Source of the DNA: Brachycybe producta
Lineage: Eukaryota; Arthropoda; Diplopoda; Playtdesmida; Andrognathidae
Direction of reading: 5' to 3'
DNA: 64,000 bases
Assembly (NCBI GenBank): GCA_036925085.1
Contig: JAUPFP010000108.1
Span: 62,001-126,000 of the forward strand
In this document: positions 11,416 to 23,236 of the stretch, piece after piece
Position numbering within the stretch: the first letter of the stretch is position 1
How the letters are laid out: every line of letters starts with the position of its first letter
Program-made: the position numbers and the translations under genes
Notes under the pieces: model-generated
The model's input: only the letters and a program-made list of their open reading frames with translations
The model's database searches: none
Told to the model about the DNA's origin: nothing

Positions 11416-13178
11416 AATAAATTTGAAGTTGAATTTGAAGTTAAAGTTAAAGTTAAAGTTGAATTTGAAGATACATTTGAAGTTGAGGTTGAAGTTGAAA
11501 TTGAATTTAAGTTGAAGTTAAAGAAGAAGTTGATGTTGAAGTTGAAGTTAAAGTTGAAGTTGAGGTTGAAGTTATTGTTGAAGTTGTAGTCGAAGTTGAA
11601 TTTGAAGTTGAAGTTGAAGTTTAAGTTGAAATTGATGATGAAATCGAAGTTGAATTTGAAGTTGGAAAAGAAATTGAAGTTGAATTTCAAGTTGAGGTTG
11701 AAGTTGAAGTTGAAGTTATAGTTGAAGTTAAGGTTGAAGTTGTTGTTGAAGTTGTAGTTGAAGATAAAGTTGAAGTTGAAGTTGAAGTTGAAAATAAAAT
11801 TGAAGTTTAATTTGAAGTTGAGGTTGAAGTTGAAATTGAAGTTGATTTTGAAATTGAAGTTGAAGTTGAAGTTAAAGTTAAAGTTGAAATTGAAGATGAA
11901 TTTGAAGTTGAGGTTGAAGTTGAAATTGAATTTGAAGTTGAAGTTAAAGAAGAAGTTGATGTTGAAGTTGAAGTTAAAGTTGAAGTTGAGGTTGAAGTTG
12001 TTGTTGAAGTTGTAGTTGAAGTTGAAGTTGAAGTTGAAGTTTAAGTTGAAATTGATGATGAAATCGAAGTTGAATTTGAAGTTGAGGTTGAAGTTGATTT
12101 TAAAATTGAAGTTTAAGTTTAAGTTGCAGTTGAATTTGAATATGAAATTAAAGTTGAATTTGAAGTTTAGGTTGACATTGAAGTTGAAGTTAAAATTGAA
12201 GTTGAAGTTATGTTGAAGATGACATTGAAGTTGGGGTTGATGTAGAAGTTGAAGTTGAAGTTGAAGTTGGAGATGAAATTGAAGTTGAATTTGAAGTTGA
12301 GGTTGAAGTTGAATTTGAAGCTGAAGTTGAAGTTAAAGTAGAAGTCGATGTTGACATTGAAGTTAAAGTTGAAGTTGAAGTTGAAGTTATAGTTGAAGTT
12401 GAGGTTGAAGTTGTTGTTGAAGTTGTAGTTGAAAATGAAGTTGAAGTGGAAGTTGAAGTTAAAAATGAAATTGAAGTTGAATTTGAATTTGAGGTTGAAG
12501 TTGAAATTAAAGTTGATTTTGAAGTTGAATTTGAAGTTGAAGTTAAAACTAAAGTTGAACTTGAAGGTGAATTTGAAGTTGAGGTTGAAGTTGAAATTGA
12601 ATTTGAAGTTGAAGTTAAAGTAGAAGTTGATGTTGAAGATGAAGTTAAAGTTGAAGTTGAGGTTGAAGTTGAGGTTGAAGTTGAGGTTGAAGTTGTTGTT
12701 GAAGTTGTAGTTGAAGATGAAGTTGAAATTGAAGTTAAAATTGAAAATCAAATTGAAGTTGAATTTGAAGTTGAGGTTGAAGTTGAAATTGAAGTTGAAG
12801 TTAAAATTGAAATTGAAGTTAAAGTTGAAGTCGAAGTTATAGTTGATGTTGAAGTTGAAGGTAAAGTCGAAGTTATAGTTGATGTTGAAGTTGAAGTTGA
12901 AGTTGAAGTTGAAGTTGAAATTGAAGTTGAATTTGAAGTTGAAATTGAAGTTGAAGTTAAAATTGAAATTGAAGTTAAAGTTGAAGTCGAAGTTATAGTT
13001 GATGTTGAAGTTGAAGGTAAAGTTGAAGTTGAAGTTGAAGTTGAAAATGAAGTTGAAGGTGAAGTTAAAGTTTCAGTTGAAATTGAAGATGAAATTGAAG
13101 TTGAAGTTGAAATTGAAGTTGATCTTGAAGTTGAAGTTGATAATGAGTTTGAAGTTGTTGTTGAAGTTGAAATTGAAG
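9771..13178 (+). repeat. Second copy of window positions 1 to about 3,420
   Basis: Base 9771 onward matches base 1 onward at an offset of 9,770. The offset falls to 9,758 after a 12-bp difference near 970-1,020 and holds to about 3,420/13,178. Beyond that point the first copy continues in type II and the second switches to type I. Few substitutions separate the copies, for example GACGTTGG near 2,507 against GAAGTTGG near 12,265, and AATGAAACTG near 2,706 against AATGAAATTG near 12,464. The true left end of the duplication lies outside the window. Confidence 0.9.
11415..13178 (+). repeat. Type II block
   Basis: Diverged family carrying one GGGG landmark at 12213-12245, the GAGGTTGAAGTTGTTGTTG run near 12,660-12,710 and the GTCGAAGTTATAGTTGATG variants near 12,830, 12,870 and 12,990. 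It ends abruptly inside a GAAATTGAAGTTGAATTTG context at about 13,178, where type I sequence begins. No gene is supported. Confidence 0.85.
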
Positions 13179-13965
13179 TTGAATTTGAAGTTGAAGTTGA
13201 AGTTGAATTTGAAGTTGAACTTGAAAGTGAAGTTGAAGTTGAAGTTGAAGTTAAGTTGAAGTTCAAGTTAAGTTTGAATATTGAAGTTGAAGTTGTAATT
13301 GAAGTTGAAATTGAAGTTAAAATTGAAGTTGAAATTTAAGTTGAATTTGACATTGAAATTGAAGTTGAAATTGAAGATGAAATTGAAGTTGAAGTTGAAG
13401 TTGAAATTGAAGTTGAAATTGAAGTTGAAATTGAAGTTGAAATTGAAGTTGAAATTGAAGTTGAAATTGAAGTTGAATTTGACATTGAAATTGAAGTTGA
13501 AATTGAAGTTGAAATTGAAGTTGAAGTTGAAGTTGAAATTGAAGTTGAAATTGAAGTTGAAATTGAAGTTGAAATTGAAGTTGAAATTGAAGTTGAAATT
13601 GAAGTTGTAATTGAAGTTGAAATTGAAGTTGAAATTGAAGTTAAAACTGAAGTTTAAGTTTAATTGAAGTTAAAGTTGAAGATGAATTTCAAGTTGAACT
13701 TGAAAGTGAAGTTGAAGTTGAAGTTGAAATTAAGTTGAAGTTGAAGTTAAGTTTGAAATTGAAGTTTAAGTTGAATTTGAAGTTAAAATTGAAGTTGAAA
13801 TTGAAGTTGAAATTGAAGTTGAAATTGAAGTTGAAATTGAAGTTGAAATTGAAGTTGAAATTGAAGTTGAAAGTGAAGTTGAAATTGAAGTTGAAATTTA
13901 AGTTAAAATTGAAGTTTAAGTATAATTGAAGTTAAAGTTGAAGATGAATTTGAAGTTGAACTTGA
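13178..13965 (+). repeat. Type I segment
   Basis: One module (near 13,258-13,290) is followed by pure 12-mer tracts with GACATT markers near 13,345 and 13,490, then the header and palindrome (13687-13705). It repeats at 15,544-16,330, 18,209-18,996, 20,575-21,361 and 23,240-24,027. No gene is seen. Confidence 0.85.
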
Positions 13966-15540
13966 ATTTGAAGTTGAAGTTGAAGTTTAAGTTGAAATTG
14001 ATGATGAAATCGAAGTTGAATTTGAAGTTGGAAAAGAAATTGAAGTTGAATTTCAAGTTGAGGTTGAAGTTGAAGTTGAAGTTATAGTTGAAGTTAAGGT
14101 TGAAGTTGTTGTTGAAGTTGTAGTTGAAGATAAAGTTGAAGTTGAAGTTGAAGTTGAAAATAAAATTGAAGTTTAATTTGAAGTTGAGGTTGAAGTTGAA
14201 ATTGAAGTTGATTTTGAAATTGAAGTTGAAGTTGAAGTTAAAGTTAAAGTTGAAATTGAAGATGAATTTGAAGTTGAGGTTGAAGTTGAAATTGAATTTG
14301 AAGTTGAAGTTAAAGAAGAAGTTGATGTTGAAGTTGAAGTTAAAGTTGAAGTTGAGGTTGAAGTTGTTGTTGAAGTTGTAGTTGAAGTTGAAGTTGAAGT
14401 TGAAGTTTAAGTTGAAATTGATGATGAAATCGAAGTTGAATTTGAAGTTGAGGTTGAAGTTGATTTTAAAATTGAAGTTTAAGTTTAAGTTGCAGTTGAA
14501 TTTGAATATGAAATTAAAGTTGAATTTGAAGTTTAGGTTGACATTGAAGTTGAAGTTAAAATTGAAGTTGAAGTTATGTTGAAGATGACATTGAAGTTGG
14601 GGTTGATGTAGAAGTTGAAGTTGAAGTTGAAGTTGGAGATGAAATTGAAGTTGAATTTGAAGTTGAGGTTGAAGTTGAATTTGAAGCTGAAGTTGAAGTT
14701 AAAGTAGAAGTCGATGTTGACATTGAAGTTAAAGTTGAAGTTGAAGTTGAAGTTATAGTTGAAGTTGAGGTTGAAGTTGTTGTTGAAGTTGTAGTTGAAA
14801 ATGAAGTTGAAGTGGAAGTTGAAGTTAAAAATGAAATTGAAGTTGAATTTGAATTTGAGGTTGAAGTTGAAATTAAAGTTGATTTTGAAGTTGAATTTGA
14901 AGTTGAAGTTAAAACTAAAGTTGAACTTGAAGGTGAATTTGAAGTTGAGGTTGAAGTTGAAATTGAATTTGAAGTTGAAGTTAAAGTAGAAGTTGATGTT
15001 GAAGATGAAGTTAAAGTTGAAGTTGAGGTTGAAGTTGAGGTTGAAGTTGAGGTTGAAGTTGTTGTTGAAGTTGTAGTTGAAGATGAAGTTGAAATTGAAG
15101 TTAAAATTGAAAATCAAATTGAAGTTGAATTTGAAGTTGAGGTTGAAGTTGAAATTGAAGTTGAAGTTAAAATTGAAATTGAAGTTAAAGTTGAAGTCGA
15201 AGTTATAGTTGATGTTGAAGTTGAAGGTAAAGTCGAAGTTATAGTTGATGTTGAAGTTGAAGTTGAAGTTGAAGTTGAAGTTGAAATTGAAGTTGAATTT
15301 GAAGTTGAAATTGAAGTTGAAGTTAAAATTGAAATTGAAGTTAAAGTTGAAGTCGAAGTTATAGTTGATGTTGAAGTTGAAGGTAAAGTTGAAGTTGAAG
15401 TTGAAGTTGAAAATGAAGTTGAAGGTGAAGTTAAAGTTTCAGTTGAAATTGAAGATGAAATTGAAGTTGAAGTTGAAATTGAAGTTGATCTTGAAGTTGA
15501 AGTTGATAATGAGTTTGAAGTTGTTGTTGAAGTTGAAATT
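13965..15540 (+). repeat. Type II block
   Basis: Copy of 11,599-13,178 at an offset of 2,366 bp, with its landmark at 14579-14611. No gene is supported. Confidence 0.85.
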
Positions 15541-17285
15541 GAAGTTGAATTTGAAGTTGAAGTTGAAGTTGAATTTGAAGTTGAACTTGAAAGTGAAGTT
15601 GAAGTTGAAGTTGAAGTTAAGTTGAAGTTCAAGTTAAGTTTGAATATTGAAGTTGAAGTTGTAATTGAAGTTGAAATTGAAGTTAAAATTGAAGTTGAAA
15701 TTTAAGTTGAATTTGACATTGAAATTGAAGTTGAAATTGAAGATGAAATTGAAGTTGAAGTTGAAGTTGAAATTGAAGTTGAAATTGAAGTTGAAATTGA
15801 AGTTGAAATTGAAGTTGAAATTGAAGTTGAAATTGAAGTTGAATTTGACATTGAAATTGAAGTTGAAATTGAAGTTGAAATTGAAGTTGAAGTTGAAGTT
15901 GAAATTGAAGTTGAAATTGAAGTTGAAATTGAAGTTGAAATTGAAGTTGAAATTGAAGTTGAAATTGAAGTTGTAATTGAAGTTGAAATTGAAGTTGAAA
16001 TTGAAGTTAAAACTGAAGTTTAAGTTTAATTGAAGTTAAAGTTGAAGATGAATTTCAAGTTGAACTTGAAAGTGAAGTTGAAGTTGAAGTTGAAATTAAG
16101 TTGAAGTTGAAGTTAAGTTTGAAATTGAAGTTTAAGTTGAATTTGAAGTTAAAATTGAAGTTGAAATTGAAGTTGAAATTGAAGTTGAAATTGAAGTTGA
16201 AATTGAAGTTGAAATTGAAGTTGAAATTGAAGTTGAAAGTGAAGTTGAAATTGAAGTTGAAATTTAAGTTAAAATTGAAGTTTAAGTATAATTGAAGTTA
16301 AAGTTGAAGATGAATTTGAAGTTGAACTTGAAAGTGAAGTTGAAGTTGAAGTTGAAGTTGAAGTTAAAATTGAAGTTGAATTTGAAGTTGAAGTTGAAGT
16401 TGAAGTTGAAGTTAAGTTGAAGTTCAAGTTAAGTTTGAATATTGAAGTTGAAGTTGTAATTGAAGTTGAAATTGAAGTTAAAATTGAAGTTGAAATTTAA
16501 GTTGAATTTGACATTGAAATTGAAGTTGAAATTGAAGATGAAATTGAAGTTGAAGTTGAAGTTGAAATTGAAGTTGAAATTGAAGTTGAAATTGAAGTTG
16601 AAATTGAAGTTGAAATTTAAGTTGAAATTTAAGTTGAAATTTAAGTTGAAATTGAAGTTGAAATTGTAGTTGAAATTGAAGTTGAAATTGAAGTTGAAAT
16701 TGAAGTTAAAATTGAAGTTTAAGTTTAATTGAAGTTAAATTTGAAGATGAATTTGAAGTTGAACTTGAAAGTGAAGTTGAAGTTGAAGTTGAAATTAAGT
16801 TGACGTTGAAGTTAAGTTTGAAATTGAAGTTTAAGTTTGAAATTGAAGTTTAAGTTGAATTTGAAGTTAAAATTGAAGTTGAAATTGAAGTTGAAATTAA
16901 AGTTGAAATTGATGTTGAAAGTGAAGTTGAAATTGAAGTTGAAATTGAAGTTGAAAGTGAAGTTGAAGTTGAAGTTGAAGTTAAGTTGAAGTTCAAGTTA
17001 AGTTTGAATATTGAAGTTCAAGTTGTAATTGAAGTTGAAATTGAAGTTGAAATTGAAGTTGAAATTGAAGTTGAAATTGAAGTTGAAATGGAAGTTGAAA
17101 GTGAAGTTGAAGTTGAAGTTGAAGTTAAGTTGAAGTTCAAGTTAAGTTTGAATATTGAAGTTCAAGTTGTAATTGAAGTTGAAATTGAAGTTAAAATTGA
17201 AGTTGAAATTGAAGTTGAAATTGACATTGAAATTGAAGTTGAAATTGAAGTTAAAATTGAAGTTGAATTTGAAGTTGAAGTTGAA
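15540..17285 (+). repeat. Type I segment
   Basis: 12-mer array with a palindrome at 16053-16071 and modules near 15,625, 16,424, 16,986 and 17,130. From about 16,331 it follows about 10,460-11,820 at offsets near 5,870. No gene is seen. Confidence 0.85.
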
Positions 17286-18205
17286 AATAAATTTGAAGTT
17301 GAATTTGAAGTTAAAGTTAAAGTTAAAGTTGAATTTGAAGATACATTTGAAGTTGAGGTTGAAGTTGAAATTGAATTTAAGTTGAAGTTAAAGAAGAAGT
17401 TGATGTTGAAGTTGAAGTTAAAGTTGAAGTTGAGGTTGAAGTTATTGTTGAAGTTGTAGTCGAAGTTGAATTTGAAGTTGAAGTTGAAGTTTAAGTTGAA
17501 ATTGATGATGAAATCGAAGTTGAATTTGAAGTTGGAAAAGAAATTGAAGTTGAATTTCAAGTTGAGGTTGAAGTTGAAGTTGAAGTTATAGTCGAAGTTA
17601 AGGTTGAAGTTGTTGTTGAAGTTGTAGTTGAAGATAAAGTTGAAGTTGAAGTTGAAGTTGAAAATAAAATTGAAGTTTAATTTGAAGTTGAGGTTGAAGT
17701 TGAGGTTGAAGTTGAGGTTGAAGTTGTTGTTGAAGTTGTAGTTGAAGATGAAGTTGAAATTGAAGTTAAAATTGAAAATCAAATTGAAGTTGAATTTGAA
17801 GTTGAGGTTGAAGTTGAAATTGAAGTTGAAGTTAAAATTGAAATTGAAGTTAAAGTTGAAGTCGAAGTTATAGTTGATGTTGAAGTTGAAGGTAAAGTCG
17901 AAGTTATAGTTGATGTTGAAGTTGAAGTTGAAGTTGAAGTTGAAGTTGAAATTGAAGTTGAATTTGAAGTTGAAATTGAAGTTGAAGTTAAAATTGAAAT
18001 TGAAGTTAAAGTTGAAGTCGAAGTTATAGTTGATGTTGAAGTTGAAGGTAAAGTTGAAGTTGAAGTTGAAGTTGAAAATGAAGTTGAAGGTGAAGTTAAA
18101 GTTTCAGTTGAAATTGAAGATGAAGTTGAAGTTGAAGTTGAAATTGAAGTTGATCTTGAAGTTGAAGTTGATAATGAGTTTGAAGTTGTTGTTGAAGTTG
18201 AAATT
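17285..18205 (+). repeat. Type II block lacking the GGGG landmark
   Basis: Shortened type II block. Sequence matching 11,415-11,820 is joined at about 17,690 directly to sequence matching 12,659-13,178, so about 839 bp containing the GGGG landmark is absent. The joint lies in a GAGGTTGAAGTTGAGGTTG run shared by both flanks, which points to deletion by recombination between short repeats. The same shortened block recurs at 22,316-23,236. Confidence 0.82.
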
Positions 18206-18996
18206 GAAGTTGAATTTGAAGTTGAAGTTGAAGTTGAATTTGAAGTTGAACTTGAAAGTGAAGTTGAAGTTGAAGTTGAAGTTAAGTTGAAGTTCAAGTT
18301 AAGTTTGAATATTGAAGTTGAAGTTGTAATTGAAGTTGAAATTGAAGTTAAAATTGAAGTTGAAATTTAAGTTGAATTTGACATTGAAATTGAAGTTGAA
18401 ATTGAAGATGAAATTGAAGTTGAAGTTGAAGTTGAAATTGAAGTTGAAATTGAAGTTGAAATTGAAGTTGAAATTGAAGTTGAAATTGAAGTTGAAATTG
18501 AAGTTGAATTTGACATTGAAATTGAAGTTGAAATTGAAGTTGAAATTGAAGTTGAAGTTGAAGTTGAAATTGAAGTTGAAATTGAAGTTGAAATTGAAGT
18601 TGAAATTGAAGTTGAAATTGAAGTTGAAATTGAAGTTGTAATTGAAGTTGAAATTGAAGTTGAAATTGAAGTTAAAACTGAAGTTTAAGTTTAATTGAAG
18701 TTAAAGTTGAAGATGAATTTCAAGTTGAACTTGAAAGTGAAGTTGAAGTTGAAGTTGAAATTAAGTTGAAGTTGAAGTTAAGTTTGAAATTGAAGTTTAA
18801 GTTGAATTTGAAGTTAAAATTGAAGTTGAAATTGAAGTTGAAATTGAAGTTGAAATTGAAGTTGAAATTGAAGTTGAAATTGAAGTTGAAATTGAAGTTG
18901 AAAGTGAAGTTGAAATTGAAGTTGAAATTTAAGTTAAAATTGAAGTTTAAGTATAATTGAAGTTAAAGTTGAAGATGAATTTGAAGTTGAACTTGA
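18205..18996 (+). repeat. Type I segment
   Basis: Copy of 13,178-13,965 with a palindrome at 18718-18736. No gene is seen. Confidence 0.85.
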
Positions 18997-20575
18997 ATTT
19001 GAAGTTGAAGTTGAAGTTTAAGTTGAAATTGATGATGAAATCGAAGTTGAATTTGAAGTTGGAAAAGAAATTGAAGTTGAATTTCAAGTTGAGGTTGAAG
19101 TTGAAGTTGAAGTTATAGTTGAAGTTAAGGTTGAAGTTGTTGTTGAAGTTGTAGTTGAAGATAAAGTTGAAGTTGAAGTTGAAGTTGAAAATAAAATTGA
19201 AGTTTAATTTGAAGTTGAGGTTGAAGTTGAAATTGAAGTTGATTTTGAAATTGAAGTTGAAGTTGAAGTTAAAGTTAAAGTTGAAATTGAAGATGAATTT
19301 GAAGTTGAGGTTGAAGTTGAAATTGAATTTGAAGTTGAAGTTAAAGAAGAAGTTGATGTTGAAGTTGAAGTTAAAGTTGAAGTTGAGGTTGAAGTTGTTG
19401 TTGAAGTTGTAGTTGAAGTTGAAGTTGAAGTTGAAGTTTAAGTTGAAATTGATGATGAAATCGAAGTTGAATTTGAAGTTGAGGTTGAAGTTGATTTTAA
19501 AATTGAAGTTTAAGTTTAAGTTGCAGTTGAATTTGAATATGAAATTAAAGTTGAATTTGAAGTTTAGGTTGACATTGAAGTTGAAGTTAAAATTGAAGTT
19601 GAAGTTATGTTGAAGATGACATTGAAGTTGGGGTTGATGTAGAAGTTGAAGTTGAAGTTAAAGTTGGAGATGAAATTGAAGTTGAATTTGAAGTTGAGGT
19701 TGAAGTTGAATTTGAAGCTGAAGTTGAAGTTAAAGTAGAAGTCGATGTTGACATTGAAGTTAAAGTTGAAGTTGAAGTTGAAGTTATAGTTGAAGTTGAG
19801 GTTGAAGTTGTTGTTGAAGTTGTAGTTGAAAATGAAGTTGAAGTGGAAGTTGAAGTTAAAAATGAAATTGAAGTTGAATTTGAATTTGAGGTTGAAGTTG
19901 AAATTAAAGTTGATTTTGAAGTTGAATTTGAAGTTGAAGTTAAAACTAAAGTTGAACTTGAAGGTGAATTTGAAGTTGAGGTTGAAGTTGAAATTGAATT
20001 TGAAGTTGAAGTTAAAGTAGAAGTTGATGTTGAAGATGAAGTTAAAGTTGAAGTTGAGGTTGAAGTTGAGGTTGAAGTTGAGGTTGAAGTTGTTGTTGAA
20101 GTTGTAGTTGAAGATGAAGTTGAAATTGAAGTTAAAATTGAAAATCAAATTGAAGTTGAATTTGAAGTTGAGGTTGAAGTTGAAATTGAAGTTGAAGTTA
20201 AAATTGAAATTGAAGTTAAAGTTGAAGTCGAAGTTATAGTTGATGTTGAAGTTGAAGGTAAAGTCGAAGTTATAGTTGATGTTGAAGTTGAAGTTGAAGT
20301 TGAAGTTGAAGTTGAAATTGAAGTTGAATTTGAAGTTGAAATTGAAGTTGAAGTTAAAATTGAAATTGAAGTTAAAGTTGAAGTCGAAGTTATAGTTGAT
20401 GTTGAAGTTGAAGGTAAAGTTGAAGTTGAAGTTGAAGTTGAAAATGAAGTTGAAGGTGAAGTTAAAGTTTCAGTTGAAATTGAAGATGAAATTGAAGTTG
20501 AAGTTGAAATTGAAGTTGATCTTGAAGTTGAAGTTGATAATGAGTTTGAAGTTGTTGTTGAAGTTGAAATTGAAG
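18996..20575 (+). repeat. Type II block
   Basis: Copy of 13,965-15,540 displaced 5,031 bp, with its landmark at 19610-19642. It carries an AAAGTTGGAGATG variant near 19,659. No gene is supported. Confidence 0.85.
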
Positions 20576-22316
20576 TTGAATTTGAAGTTGAAGTTGAAGT
20601 TGAATTTGAAGTTGAACTTGAAAGTGAAGTTGAAGTTGAAGTTGAAGTTAAGTTGAAGTTCAAGTTAAGTTTGAATATTGAAGTTGAAGTTGTAATTGAA
20701 GTTGAAATTGAAGTTAAAATTGAAGTTGAAATTTAAGTTGAATTTGACATTGAAATTGAAGTTGAAATTGAAGATGAAATTGAAGTTGAAGTTGAAGTTG
20801 AAATTGAAGTTGAAATTGAAGTTGAAATTGAAGTTGAAATTGAAGTTGAAATTGAAGTTGAAATTGAAGTTGAATTTGACATTGAAATTGAAGTTGAAAT
20901 TGAAGTTGAAATTGAAGTTGAAGTTGAAGTTGAAATTGAAGTTGAAATTGAAGTTGAAATTGAAGTTGAAATTGAAGTTGAAATTGAAGTTGAAATTGAA
21001 GTTGTAATTGAAGTTGAAATTGAAGTTGAAATTGAAGTTAAAACTGAAGTTTAAGTTTAATTGAAGTTAAAGTTGAAGATGAATTTCAAGTTGAACTTGA
21101 AAGTGAAGTTGAAGTTGAAGTTGAAATTAAGTTGAAGTTGAAGTTAAGTTTGAAATTGAAGTTTAAGTTGAATTTGAAGTTAAAATTGAAGTTGAAATTG
21201 AAGTTGAAATTGAAGTTGAAATTGAAGTTGAAATTGAAGTTGAAATTGAAGTTGAAATTGAAGTTGAAAGTGAAGTTGAAATTGAAGTTGAAATTTAAGT
21301 TAAAATTGAAGTTTAAGTATAATTGAAGTTAAAGTTGAAGATGAATTTGAAGTTGAACTTGAAAGTGAAGTTGAAGTTGAAGTTGAAGTTGAAGTTAAAA
21401 TTGAAGTTGAATTTGAAGTTGAAGTTGAAGTTGAAGTTGAAGTTAAGTTGAAGTTCAAGTTAAGTTTGAATATTGAAGTTGAAGTTGTAATTGAAGTTGA
21501 AATTGAAGTTAAAATTGAAGTTGAAATTTAAGTTGAATTTGACATTGAAATTGAAGTTGAAATTGAAGATGAAATTGAAGTTGAAGTTGAAGTTGAAATT
21601 GAAGTTGAAATTGAAGTTGAAATTGAAGTTGAAATTGAAGTTGAAATTTAAGTTGAAATTTAAGTTGAAATTTAAGTTGAAATTGAAGTTGAAATTGTAG
21701 TTGAAATTGAAGTTGAAATTGAAGTTGAAATTGAAGTTAAAATTGAAGTTTAAGTTTAATTGAAGTTAAATTTGAAGATGAATTTGAAGTTGAACTTGAA
21801 AGTGAAGTTGAAGTTGAAGTTGAAATTAAGTTGACGTTGAAGTTAAGTTTGAAATTGAAGTTTAAGTTTGAAATTGAAGTTTAAGTTGAATTTGAAGTTA
21901 AAATTGAAGTTGAAATTGAAGTTGAAATTAAAGTTGAAATTGATGTTGAAAGTGAAGTTGAAATTGAAGTTGAAATTGAAGTTGAAAGTGAAGTTGAAGT
22001 TGAAGTTGAAGTTAAGTTGAAGTTCAAGTTAAGTTTGAATATTGAAGTTCAAGTTGTAATTGAAGTTGAAATTGAAGTTGAAATTGAAGTTGAAATTGAA
22101 GTTGAAATTGAAGTTGAAATGGAAGTTGAAAGTGAAGTTGAAGTTGAAGTTGAAGTTAAGTTGAAGTTCAAGTTAAGTTTGAATATTGAAGTTCAAGTTG
22201 TAATTGAAGTTGAAATTGAAGTTAAAATTGAAGTTGAAATTGAAGTTGAAATTGACATTGAAATTGAAGTTGAAATTGAAGTTAAAATTGAAGTTGAATT
22301 TGAAGTTGAAGTTGAA
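20575..22316 (+). repeat. Type I segment
   Basis: Copy of 15,540-17,285 with a palindrome at 21084-21102 and modules near 20,656, 21,455, 22,017 and 22,162. No gene is seen. Confidence 0.85.
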
Positions 22317-23236
22317 AATAAATTTGAAGTTGAATTTGAAGTTAAAGTTAAAGTTAAAGTTGAATTTGAAGATACATTTGAAGTTGAGGTTGAAGTTGAA
22401 ATTGAATTTAAGTTGAAGTTAAAGAAGAAGTTGATGTTGAAGTTGAAGTTAAAGTTGAAGTTGAGGTTGAAGTTATTGTTGAAGTTGTAGTCGAAGTTGA
22501 ATTTGAAGTTGAAGTTGAAGTTTAAGTTGAAATTGATGATGAAATCGAAGTTGAATTTGAAGTTGGAAAAGAAATTGAAGTTGAATTTCAAGTTGAGGTT
22601 GAAGTTGAAGTTGAAGTTATAGTCGAAGTTAAGGTTGAAGTTGTTGTTGAAGTTGTAGTTGAAGATAAAGTTGAAGTTGAAGTTGAAGTTGAAAATAAAA
22701 TTGAAGTTTAATTTGAAGTTGAGGTTGAAGTTGAGGTTGAAGTTGAGGTTGAAGTTGTTGTTGAAGTTGTAGTTGAAGATGAAGTTGAAATTGAAGTTAA
22801 AATTGAAAATCAAATTGAAGTTGAATTTGAAGTTGAGGTTGAAGTTGAAATTGAAGTTGAAGTTAAAATTGAAATTGAAGTTAAAGTTGAAGTCGAAGTT
22901 ATAGTTGATGTTGAAGTTGAAGGTAAAGTCGAAGTTATAGTTGATGTTGAAGTTGAAGTTGAAGTTGAAGTTGAAGTTGAAATTGAAGTTGAATTTGAAG
23001 TTGAAATTGAAGTTGAAGTTAAAATTGAAATTGAAGTTAAAGTTGAAGTCGAAGTTATAGTTGATGTTGAAGTTGAAGGTAAAGTTGAAGTTGAAGTTGA
23101 AGTTGAAAATGAAGTTGAAGGTGAAGTTAAAGTTTCAGTTGAAATTGAAGATGAAATTGAAGTTGAAGTTGAAATTGAAGTTGATCTTGAAGTTGAAGTT
23201 GATAATGAGTTTGAAGTTGTTGTTGAAGTTGAAATT
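22316..23236 (+). repeat. Type II block lacking the GGGG landmark
   Basis: Copy of 17,285-18,205 at 5,031 bp, sharing the same internal joint (near 22,721). The deletion therefore predates this amplification. Confidence 0.82.

Larger units (their letters stand above)
11599..16330 (+). repeat. 2,366-bp tandem duplication (two copies)
   Basis: Copy one is about 11,599-13,964 and copy two about 13,965-16,330. The landmark moves from 12213 to 14579, the palindrome from 13687 to 16053, and the modules near 13,259 move to 15,625, all by exactly 2,366 bp. The junction lies inside GAACTTGAATTTGAAG near 13,962-13,967, where a header (GAACTTGAA) is joined to type II sequence (TTTGAAG). Each copy therefore starts in type II and ends in type I. 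2,366 is neither a multiple of 3 nor of 6. Confidence 0.92.
12213..19642 (+). repeat. 33-bp GGGG landmark, three amplified copies
   Basis: Copies lie at 12213-12245, 14579-14611 and 19610-19642. All three have GTTATGTTGAAG upstream and end GATGTAGAAG, matching the copy at 2455-2487 and differing from the GATGTAGGAG copies elsewhere. They therefore descend from that lineage. Confidence 0.85.
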
